Assembly: GCA_030836365.1 (NCBI GenBank)
Contig: JAURQB010000214.1
Span: forward strand, 1-18,673
Source of the DNA: Bdellovibrionota bacterium
Lineage (GTDB): Bacteria > Bdellovibrionota > Bacteriovoracia > Bacteriovoracales > Bacteriovoracaceae
DNA length: 18,673 nucleotides
Reading direction: 5' to 3'
Each line of letters opens with the position of its first letter. Within the stretch, counting starts at the first letter, position 1. This document shows positions 1 to 6,206 of this stretch, in pieces. The position numbers and the translations under genes are program-made. A model generated the notes under the pieces. That model was not told the origin of the DNA. It worked only from the letters and a program-made list of their open reading frames with translations, and ran no database searches.

Positions 1-282
1 ATTGAGGTAAGGCCCTGTGGGGTTGATTTTTTTTATGTAGGGATTTTCAATTTTTTCTAATGCTTCAGCTATTTTTGCGCTTATTTGAGGAGGCCCCATT
101 TTTAAAGTTTTGGCAAAACTAAAACAAGGAAAGGCAATTTGTCCGAGCTTGTCGTTTGGAGGCGTGGAGAAAAGTCCATATAAGTCATCTATCGTTGCAT
201 TAAATTCAAAACTATCTGCAAGTGCTGATTTTAGCGATGTCGCGATTGAGTCAAAGATAAGGTTATGTCGTATTTTTTCCAT
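1..282 (-). CDS. argS: Arginyl-tRNA synthetase, N-terminal part (cut by window edge)
   Basis: This cytoplasmic class I aminoacyl-tRNA synthetase charges tRNA-Arg with arginine. Only the first 94 codons are in the window; the gene runs off the left edge. The visible part matches the ArgS-specific N-terminal domain (Add-1), which contacts the tRNA elbow. The stretch PPNDKLGQIAFPCF followed by FAKTLKMGPPQISAKIAEAL lines up with the family pattern of a D-x-x-x-G-D/Q-[FI]-A segment, then an A-K-x-L-x-x-x-P-x-x-I-A helix. The catalytic HIGH and KMSKS motifs lie outside the window. I chose the ATG at 282 because an AGGA (289-292 complement) sits 6 nt upstream. An in-frame ATG 10 codons further up lacks such a site. 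The gene lies 65 bp downstream of the GNAT gene on the same strand and may share its transcript. Confidence 0.82.
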   Translation of the reverse strand, partial: MEKIRHNLIFDSIATSLKSALADSFEFNATIDDLYGLFSTPPNDKLGQIAFPCFSFAKTLKMGPPQISAKIAEALEKIENPYIKKINPTGPYLN

Positions 283-347
283 TCGAATTCCTGGGTGGCT
301 GCTCCAAGTCATTTTCTTAACGATGTTTAGGTCTTTTGTCTAGTATA

Positions 348-794
348 TCAGGTAGTTGGAAACTTTTTAATCATTAAACGATGTGGGCCGACATCAGGTA
401 TATTAAAAATGTCGCCAATGCACTCAAATCCCGTTTGTTGATAAAACCCCTCAGCACTAGTCCGTGCGTTACACCAAACGAGTTCACAAAAATTTCTCTT
501 TATCATTGGGAAGCCAAATTTTAAAAGCTCTTTACTAAACCCCTGGTTTTGATGCTCTGGCAAGGTTGCCATTCCTCGTAGTTGGTATTGAACATTTTCT
601 GGAAAACGTGGATTATTACTGAAGTAGAAAGAGGCAACGCTAACAAGTTTTCCGTCAATAAACGCACCTAAGTGAATCGTTTGATCATCCTCATCGCCAT
701 GAAAAACACATTCTTTAGGGTCTCTTCCTGGACGCAGCATTTTTTGTCGTATCCCATATGTGTCGTGAGCGCTAATTTGCCTAACATTCATCAC
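348..794 (-). CDS. GNAT family N-acetyltransferase
   Basis: This 148-residue protein is a single-domain GNAT acetyltransferase, which would transfer acetyl from acetyl-CoA to an amine. The acetyl-CoA pyrophosphate loop is visible at residues 82-87 (Q-N-Q-G-F-S, matching Q/R-x-x-G-x-G/A/S) right after the beta-4 strand YQLRGMATLP. The C-terminal strand-helix FYQQTGFE (residues 117-124) is the usual GNAT motif B ending. The substrate cannot be read from sequence. The longest frame begins with GTG at 794, directly followed by ATG at 791. Only a weak purine stretch (GAGATAAAG) precedes them, so either codon could be the start. The gene sits between the secreted protein (67 bp upstream) and argS (65 bp downstream), all on the minus strand. 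I am confident of the fold and not of the role. Confidence 0.8.
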   Translation of the reverse strand: MMNVRQISAHDTYGIRQKMLRPGRDPKECVFHGDEDDQTIHLGAFIDGKLVSVASFYFSNNPRFPENVQYQLRGMATLPEHQNQGFSKELLKFGFPMIKRNFCELVWCNARTSAEGFYQQTGFECIGDIFNIPDVGPHRLMIKKFPTT

Positions 795-861
795 TTTATC
801 TCAGTTTAATTGTCGGCTAGGGTAATGGAGTAAAGATTAGTTGTCATTAAAATAAATTGAT

Positions 862-1473
862 TTAAAATCTGTGGCCGCTAATCCGAAATAGTTTGCCAAT
901 TCCGATTTCTCCGATCGTTTTAGTAAACATTTCGAAAATATAATCTGGAATTTTCGTTTTTTTTCCACTCCAGTTCGCATCCATGGCTATTAAGCAAAGG
1001 TATCTTTTATTTTCTTTGAATTCTTGTACATAAATTTTCCCTTTTAGGCCTAGTAAAAAGCCATTATCAAAAATAAAAGGATAAGTTCCAGAATCAGTGA
1101 TTCGCGGTAATTTAAAATTCAAAATCATGTTAAAGGGGAGAAAGTTAGAAGACAGTTCGAGGTTTATCCGGTCATTTTTATAAGTACTTTTGGTGATAAA
1201 ATCGATGTGATTTTGATAATCTTCATATCGTCCAATTATTTTCATCGCTTCTTTGCAGCTTCGGTGATGGAGCCCACTTGCCAAAAACGCTAGGTGCTGC
1301 TTGCCTTTATCACTTTCGACTTCTGATTTAACGTAAGCATTATTGTTTAAAAGATGCTTTTGAATGTTTTTACTTAACTCATGAAACGAAAAAGCCTGTG
1401 CACCGAGGTTCGGAATAGCGAGAAAAATAATTAATTTTAATATATCGAAAAAAATGTTCTTATTATGAAGCAC
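862..1473 (-). CDS. Secreted protein, possible START/SRPBCC-like lipid-binding fold
   Basis: This 203-residue protein of unknown function starts with a clear export signal. A short basic start is followed by a hydrophobic core (about residues 9-23) and an A-Q-A site near residue 27, so the mature protein is probably periplasmic. The rest resembles the SRPBCC/START layout. A helix with YEDYQNHIDFITKS (about residues 83-96) looks like the 'D-Y-x-x-Y-P-x-F' opening of that fold. Alternating beta strands follow (ILNFKLPRI, GLKGKIYVQEF, YLCLIAMDANWSG), then a long C-terminal helix beginning PDYIFEMFTKTIGEIG. This assignment is by eye and tentative; no catalytic motif is seen. The start is GTG at 1473 with AAGGAAAGG just upstream. 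It is divergent from the topoisomerase gene, with an 85-bp gap. Confidence 0.6.
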   Translation of the reverse strand: MLHNKNIFFDILKLIIFLAIPNLGAQAFSFHELSKNIQKHLLNNNAYVKSEVESDKGKQHLAFLASGLHHRSCKEAMKIIGRYEDYQNHIDFITKSTYKNDRINLELSSNFLPFNMILNFKLPRITDSGTYPFIFDNGFLLGLKGKIYVQEFKENKRYLCLIAMDANWSGKKTKIPDYIFEMFTKTIGEIGIGKLFRISGHRF

Positions 1474-1558
1474 TGTGCCTTTCCTTGAATCGACCTGCTC
1501 ATTAATCTGAAAAAAGAGATCAATCTATTAAAATTCAAGACTTTAGGAAATTCTAATA
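1474..1558. promoter_or_regulatory. Divergent intergenic region between secreted protein and topoisomerase genes
   Basis: This 85-bp gap separates two divergently transcribed genes, so it should hold promoters for both. On the plus strand the best -10-like element is TATTAA at 1526-1531, with only a weak -35 (TTAATC) 18 bp upstream. An AGGA at 1545-1548 is the ribosome-binding site for the ATG at 1559. On the minus strand, AAGGAAAGG precedes the GTG at 1473. I see no strong inverted repeat or operator. The promoter call rests mostly on gene layout. Confidence 0.3.
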
Positions 1559-3706
1559 ATGGCAATCGAAAAAGTAAAAAGAAAAGGTAGAACCAAAGAC
1601 GCAATTATTGAGAAAAAAGACCAGCGCTGGCACTGTCGTAATCGAATTACCTTAGTTTTTGGCAGTAATGATGTCGAAGAGCTTGATACGTATATTTATG
1701 GTGATCATAGTTTAGAATTTAAAACCGTGCAATTTCATCAGGCAAAATCCAAAGCAATTGAGGAGATCCTCGATAATTGTATCGATGAATTTTATCGAGG
1801 TCACGTAACCGAAATTCACACTGAGTTATCAGAGGATAAAAAAACAGTGGCGGTTGAAGATAACGGAATTGGTTTTCCACTGGCAAAAATTAAGCAAGTT
1901 TACTCTGAGTTTAGAACGGGAAGTAAGTTTCGTGATGAAGAAGTTGATGAAAAAGGATTTCTTCATCGAACTCTCGGGCAAAATGGTTTAGGTGCTGCCG
2001 CCACATGTTTGACCAGTGATTTGTTCAAAGTTCGAGTCAGGCATTACAACTCAAAAAAAGAGCGAACGGTAACTTTTAAGGACGGGGCGCTTAAAATATC
2101 TCAATCTCAAGCAAAGACTTTTAAGGGACACTCTGGAGTTCGAATTGAGTTTTCGTTGAGCAAAGAAGTTTATAAAAACAATGTAGTTGATGAAGATTTG
2201 TTAAGAAAAAGAATTATCGACCTTGCTTATAATAATCCTGGGCTAACTTTTTATTTTAATAAAGAAAAGTATCTCTTTAAAAAAGGCCTTCTTGAGCTTG
2301 CTGAAAGAATAGATGAAGCACATAGCCAGGATATTGGTTCAGACAGTTTCATCTACGAAAGTAAAAATTCAAAGAATAAAAAAGTAAAAGGTAAAATTGA
2401 TACGAGTATTTCAGTTACTCTTAATAAAGCATCTGAAGATAGAGAGCGTTTTATTTCCTTCGTGAACTCAACACCAACTTTTGATGGTGGTTTTCACCAC
2501 GATCGAGTGAGAAGGCTGTTTATCAATATCATTAAAGATAAGCTTGAGCGTGTCGCCAAGAAAGAAAAATTAGTGATTTCGGATAATGATGTTTTACTTG
2601 GTGTCACTTTTTTGGTTGGAGTAACAATGCCTAACCCAAGGTTTGAATCTCAAACTAAAAGAAAACTAGTTCGTGATGCCAACCTTGAAAAAGCAATTGA
2701 AAAAGTCATGACTACCCAAATGCCAAAGTTTCTTCGAAAGAACCCAGACTTTTTGGCCACTGTCGTTGAGCGCGCAAAGTCGAGACATAAATTTCAAGAA
2801 CTAAAAGATGCGGCGAAAAAAGGTAAAAAGCAAAAACGTCAGCGTATTGAAAAACTTCTTGATGCCAATGAGAGAAAAAATAGAAGTGATTGTACGCTTT
2901 TTATTTGTGAAGGAGATTCGGCAATTGGTGGACTTCGCTCGGCGAGAGATAAGCTTAAGCAGGGGGGAATTGCCTTAAAAGGTAAACCAATGAATGTGTC
3001 CCAAGCAACGATTAAAGATATTCTTAATAACCAAGAGTTTTCAGATATTATGGCCTCAATTGGAATTGTCATTGGGCAAGCAATAGAGGAAAAAGATCTT
3101 CGCTATTCGAAGGTTGTTTTTCTTGCGGACTCTGATGTTGATGGCGGACATATTAATACGTTGCTCACAAATTTCTTCTACAGTTTTTGGCCGGAAATGT
3201 TTGAGCAAGGCATGATATATCTCGCCAAAGCACCCTTGTTTGAGGTGGTTACGGGTAAAGAAACACTTTACTTTGAATCGGAGCGTGAACTTGAGGGTTA
3301 TAAATCAAAACACTTAAAGGAAATTAAACAAATTCATCGAAATAAAGGGCTTGGCGAAATGTCACCTCAGGCCTGGAAATATATAATGAATCGGGATACC
3401 TATACGAAAATTGAAGCCCCAAATTCCCAAGAAGCAAAAGAGATGCTCAACATTTGTTTTGGAAAAGATTCAAGTTTAAGAAAAGAGCTTCTTATTGATA
3501 ATGATGGTGAAGCAACTTCTTACATGAGTGATGAAACTTCAGTTCCTAGAAAATCATCAAAAGTGGCAAAGAAAAAAACGACGAAAAAGAAAACAACAAA
3601 GAAGAAAACTGTTTCAAAAAAAATGAGCAAAAAGAATACTTCAAAAAAAGCTAGTAAAAAAACAACGAAAAAGAAGACGAAAAAAACTTCAACGAGGGCA
3701 AGATAA
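1559..3706 (+). CDS. Type IIA DNA topoisomerase, ATPase/TOPRIM subunit (ParE/GyrB/T4 gp39-like)
   Basis: This 715-residue subunit binds and hydrolyses ATP and supplies the metal-binding TOPRIM domain for double-strand passage. The GHKL ATPase is complete. The catalytic Glu is E69 in EEILDNCIDE, with N73 and D76 following. Next come DNGIG (101-105), the nucleotide lid GQNGLGAAAT (140-149), and the QTK loop lysine K367. The TOPRIM motifs are EGDSA (451-455), D-S-D-V-D-G (524-529) and KGLGEM (596-601). From residue 662 to the end there is a low-complexity tail of Lys, Thr and Ser (KKTTKKK-type repeats), not typical of ParE or GyrB. The stop TAA directly abuts the GTG of the cleavage subunit, so the two are almost certainly co-translated. 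It could be annotated as parE, but its partner looks Top2/T4-like, so I leave the symbol empty. Function is certain at family level. Confidence 0.93.
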   Translation: MAIEKVKRKGRTKDAIIEKKDQRWHCRNRITLVFGSNDVEELDTYIYGDHSLEFKTVQFHQAKSKAIEEILDNCIDEFYRGHVTEIHTELSEDKKTVAVEDNGIGFPLAKIKQVYSEFRTGSKFRDEEVDEKGFLHRTLGQNGLGAAATCLTSDLFKVRVRHYNSKKERTVTFKDGALKISQSQAKTFKGHSGVRIEFSLSKEVYKNNVVDEDLLRKRIIDLAYNNPGLTFYFNKEKYLFKKGLLELAERIDEAHSQDIGSDSFIYESKNSKNKKVKGKIDTSISVTLNKASEDRERFISFVNSTPTFDGGFHHDRVRRLFINIIKDKLERVAKKEKLVISDNDVLLGVTFLVGVTMPNPRFESQTKRKLVRDANLEKAIEKVMTTQMPKFLRKNPDFLATVVERAKSRHKFQELKDAAKKGKKQKRQRIEKLLDANERKNRSDCTLFICEGDSAIGGLRSARDKLKQGGIALKGKPMNVSQATIKDILNNQEFSDIMASIGIVIGQAIEEKDLRYSKVVFLADSDVDGGHINTLLTNFFYSFWPEMFEQGMIYLAKAPLFEVVTGKETLYFESERELEGYKSKHLKEIKQIHRNKGLGEMSPQAWKYIMNRDTYTKIEAPNSQEAKEMLNICFGKDSSLRKELLIDNDGEATSYMSDETSVPRKSSKVAKKKTTKKKTTKKKTVSKKMSKKNTSKKASKKTTKKKTKKTSTRAR
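3694..3698 (+). promoter_or_regulatory. Ribosome-binding site inside the upstream gene, deciding the GTG start at 3707
   Basis: GAGGG lies 8 nt before the GTG at 3707, within the last codons of the ATPase subunit. It supports GTG as the true start, directly after the TAA stop of the upstream gene (zero-nucleotide gap), and suggests translational coupling of the two topoisomerase subunits. Confidence 0.7.
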
Positions 3707-5143
3707 GTGGAAGAGCAATTTTTACATGAATTAGAATCTATTCCTTTATCCAAAATTGTAAAAGAGGAGTATCGAACTTATCAAATATACACGCTGATGG
3801 ATCGTGCTATTCCTTACTTGCAAGACGGACTAAAGCCTGGCCAAAGAAGAATTCTTTACACGCTCTATCGGAATCAATCGAAAGGCTTAATTAAAGTATC
3901 AAGTGCAACGGGGCTTGTTTTGACACTTCACCCCCATGGCCCTGCGTCTGTTGAATCGGCGATTGTTAATATGGCACAAGATTATACGTTCTCTAATAAC
4001 TATCCGTTGATCGATAAAAAGGGGTATTTCGGAGAGCGAATGGAAACGGCTCCTGCTGCAGGTAGATATATTGAGTGTAAGCTTGGAGAAATCGCTCAAT
4101 TTTTATTATTTGATGACATGAATCAAGTTGATATGGTTCCAAATTATGATGAAAAAGTCATGGAACCGGTCTGCTTTCTTCCTAAACTTCCACTGATGCT
4201 TTTAAATGGGGCAGAGGGGATTGGAACAGGCTTTTCTTCAGTAATCCCTAGCTTTAATCATAAGGACTTAATTGCATCTATTATCCGTTATATTGAGACA
4301 GGTAAGGCAAAAAAGCTTAAGCCATGGGTCGAAAATTATGATGCTCCTATTGATGTCGAAAAAAATGGCAAAATCATTTTTCCGATGAGCTTTGAAGAAA
4401 AAGACGGCGGTATATTTATCACTGAACTTCCAAAGGGGTATGATGCCGTAAAAATCTATAAGCACCTTACTAAGTTTATTGATAGTGGGTTAATTAAAGA
4501 TTTCATCGATTCAAGTGTTAATAACGATATTAATATAGAGCTCATCTTTAAGCGTGGTGCAGAGATTAACTTTGAAGAGGTCGTTGATGAAATTGGCGCG
4601 GTTTCTTCGATTTCTCCAAATTACACACTAATTTCAGAAAATGGCGTGAAGATTTTTGATCGTCCAGAAGAAATCATTGAAATTTTTGCAGAAAAAAGAC
4701 TTGAAGTTGTGAGAAGGAGATATGAACTTTTATGTGTTGAATTTGGGGATCGTATTCAACAAAATAATGAGATTATTAAGTTTATTAAAAATAAAGAATA
4801 TGAAGTAGCGACGAAAAAGAAAAATAGAAAGGAGTTTGTTGGATACCTTGAAGGTAAAAAATATAAATACGCAAACTACCTGGCAGATATGCCCATTTAT
4901 CGTATGACAAAAGAAGAGGTTCAAAAAAGAAAGCTTCTTGTTGATGATGAAAGGAAGTTATTGGCGAAATTTCAAAAAATCGCGAAATCCCCTACGCTTG
5001 TTCGCAAAGAGCTTATTAATGAATTACATGAGGTTGATGAGAAAATCACCAATTGGCAAAAAAAGAGAAAAGTAGAGGAAGACAAGCTTAGAAAAGAGCT
5101 AAATAAGAAGAAATCTAAAACCAAGAAAAAAGCTCGGAAATGA
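3707..5143 (+). CDS. Type IIA DNA topoisomerase, DNA-cleavage subunit lacking the C-terminal wrapping domain
   Basis: This 478-residue subunit cleaves and rejoins DNA. The opening DGLKPGQRRILY (40-51) is the family N-terminal signature, and HPHG lies at 75-78. The active-site tyrosine is Y121 in AAGRYIE, matching GyrA Y122. Several segments look more like eukaryotic Top2 than GyrA/ParC: RYI instead of RYTE, DEKVMEPVCFLPKLP (148-162), and NGAEGIGTGFSS (167-178) where GyrA and ParC usually have G-I-A-V-G-M-A. The protein stops after the tower and coiled-coil region, so the GyrA/ParC beta-pinwheel DNA-wrapping domain (about 300 residues) is absent. The end is Lys-rich (residues 451-478). Without the wrapping domain a relaxing or decatenating enzyme is more likely than a supercoiling gyrase; this is inference. 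The start is GTG with a GAGGG 8 nt upstream. ihfA follows after 98 bp. Confidence 0.92.
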   Translation: MEEQFLHELESIPLSKIVKEEYRTYQIYTLMDRAIPYLQDGLKPGQRRILYTLYRNQSKGLIKVSSATGLVLTLHPHGPASVESAIVNMAQDYTFSNNYPLIDKKGYFGERMETAPAAGRYIECKLGEIAQFLLFDDMNQVDMVPNYDEKVMEPVCFLPKLPLMLLNGAEGIGTGFSSVIPSFNHKDLIASIIRYIETGKAKKLKPWVENYDAPIDVEKNGKIIFPMSFEEKDGGIFITELPKGYDAVKIYKHLTKFIDSGLIKDFIDSSVNNDINIELIFKRGAEINFEEVVDEIGAVSSISPNYTLISENGVKIFDRPEEIIEIFAEKRLEVVRRRYELLCVEFGDRIQQNNEIIKFIKNKEYEVATKKKNRKEFVGYLEGKKYKYANYLADMPIYRMTKEEVQKRKLLVDDERKLLAKFQKIAKSPTLVRKELINELHEVDEKITNWQKKRKVEEDKLRKELNKKKSKTKKKARK

Positions 5144-5241
5144 TTTTGATTTGGTAAAAAAATTCTATTAGCACCAAACTCAATTATTTGTTAAAATTAA
5201 ATTAAGCTATTGAAAGCATTGATTTTTTCACGGAGGAAAAT
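5144..5241 (+). other. 98-bp gap between topoisomerase genes and ihfA
   Basis: This AT-rich gap holds the ihfA ribosome site (GGAGG, 5232-5236). -35-like TTGATT and TTGTTA sequences occur, but each has its best -10 at only 14-bp spacing, so I call no promoter. No hairpin plus T-run terminator is visible, so read-through from the topoisomerase genes into ihfA is possible. Confidence 0.4.
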
Positions 5242-5646
5242 ATGAGTTTAACTAAAGCAGATATAGTTGAACGTGTGTATAAAGAAGCTGGTTTTTCAAA
5301 AAAAGAAGCAGCAGACCTAGTCGAAATTGTTTTTAAGGTCATTAAAGACACTCTATCAAAAGGTGAAAAAGTAAAAATATCCGGTTTTGGAAATTTTTCA
5401 ATTAGAGATAAGTCAACGAGAGTTGGCCGAAATCCTCAAACTGGTGATGCGATGGAAATATCTGCAAGGAGAGTACTTACTTTTAAGCCATCTCAAGTTC
5501 TCAAAGAAGACATAACAGCTAGGTATTCTCACCGTCTTGATGAAAAAGGCAATGAGGATAAGAGCTTGCCAGCGAAAGAGGGGACAAACCGTGCGCTAAG
5601 CAGCTTTATGACTAACTCGGAAGATGATACAAATTATAACGACTAA
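5242..5646 (+). CDS. ihfA: Integration host factor alpha-type DNA-bending protein
   Basis: This is a small nucleoid protein of the HU/IHF family that bends DNA sharply in the minor groove, normally as a heterodimer with IHF-beta. The opening LTKADIVERVYKEAGFSKKE is the IHF-alpha type. The signature SGFGNFSIRDKSTRVGRNPQ runs through residues 47-66, followed by TG (67-68) and then the dimer-arm end ISARRVLTFKPSQ (73-85). P65 in GRNPQTG is the DNA-intercalating proline. The family core is about 95-100 residues. This protein has 134, with a polar, acidic tail of about 35 residues. A strong GGAGG (5232-5236) sits 5 nt before the ATG. It lies between the topoisomerase pair and a MerR-like regulator; ihfA followed by a merR-like gene is a common bacterial order. 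HU would be the alternative, but the arm sequence favours IHF-alpha. Confidence 0.9.
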   Translation: MSLTKADIVERVYKEAGFSKKEAADLVEIVFKVIKDTLSKGEKVKISGFGNFSIRDKSTRVGRNPQTGDAMEISARRVLTFKPSQVLKEDITARYSHRLDEKGNEDKSLPAKEGTNRALSSFMTNSEDDTNYND

Positions 5647-5666
5647 TTTTTTTTGAGGCATCCTAA

Positions 5667-6206
5667 ATGATTTTATTGAATCAAATTCCAAATAAATCTT
5701 TGTTTAAAGTTCAGGAAGTTTGTGACATTTGTCAGATCAAGCCCTACGTTTTGCGTTTTTGGGATTCAGAGTTTGACCAAATTCAGTCAATATCAAATTC
5801 TTCTGGTAAAAAACTTTATCAAAAGAAAGACATTCTTGTTGTCTCTGTTTTAAAAGATCTCTTATTTGAGCGAAAATTAACAATTGAAAAAGCTAGACTT
5901 GAACTTAATGAGGTTAACTTTGATGCGATTGTTGCCTCTCAAGCAATGTTGGATATTCCATCTCAAAATGAAAAAGTTAGTGAACAAGATCTAAACCTCG
6001 TTGATGATAAACTATCATTAAATACTGATGAGGATGCACTAGTATTAAATACTGGTGATAATGTGCTAGAATTAAATACTGGTGAGAATAAACCTGATCT
6101 AATGATAAATAATGAGAAAAAAATAATTTTAGATGATGCCTCTGAGCAACTCAGATTAGTTTTATCAAAAATTGATGATTTAAAGATTCGATATAATTGG
6201 GCCTAA
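5667..6206 (+). CDS. MerR family transcriptional regulator with acidic repeat-containing tail
   Basis: This is a probable DNA-binding regulator of 179 residues. The N-terminal winged helix-turn-helix is clear: FKVQEVCDICQIKPYVLRFW (13-32) includes the V-L-R-F/Y-W recognition helix end, and GKKLYQKKDI (47-56) is the wing. A helix follows to about residue 90. No metal-binding cysteine cluster or drug-binding domain is present, so it resembles the small MerR-like proteins usually found next to ihfA. The middle (residues 116-142) holds three copies of a nine-residue unit of the form L-x-L-N-T-[GD]-[DE]-[DN]-x. The tail is acidic until a final amphipathic helix (about 158-175). It starts 20 bp after ihfA, with TGAGG upstream of the ATG, so the two genes are likely co-transcribed. 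Its target genes are unknown. Confidence 0.82.
   Translation: MILLNQIPNKSLFKVQEVCDICQIKPYVLRFWDSEFDQIQSISNSSGKKLYQKKDILVVSVLKDLLFERKLTIEKARLELNEVNFDAIVASQAMLDIPSQNEKVSEQDLNLVDDKLSLNTDEDALVLNTGDNVLELNTGENKPDLMINNEKKIILDDASEQLRLVLSKIDDLKIRYNWA
6012..6092 (+). repeat. Three tandem 27-bp repeats inside the MerR-like gene
   Basis: Three imperfect direct copies of 27 bp lie head to tail at 6012-6038, 6039-6065 and 6066-6092. Each contains ATTAAATACTG at the same place. The period is nine codons, so the reading frame is kept and the protein repeats L-x-L-N-T-G/D-D/E-x-x. Copies 2 and 3 are the most alike, suggesting recent duplication by slippage. A change in copy number would lengthen or shorten the linker without a frameshift. 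Confidence 0.85.

Noticed and set aside
110..343. Plus-strand open frame of 77 codons at the left edge
   Set aside because: It lies opposite the argS N-terminus, which has a clear family match and ribosome site on the minus strand.
3520..3753. Open frame on the minus strand, rich in Phe and Val, looking like a membrane protein
   Set aside because: It is the antisense reading of the Lys-rich tail of the topoisomerase ATPase subunit (AAA/AAG codons read as TTT/CTT); no ribosome site or family match.
5647..5655. T-run after the ihfA stop codon, possible terminator
   Set aside because: No GC-rich stem precedes it, and the merR-like gene starts 20 bp later, so a terminator is unlikely.
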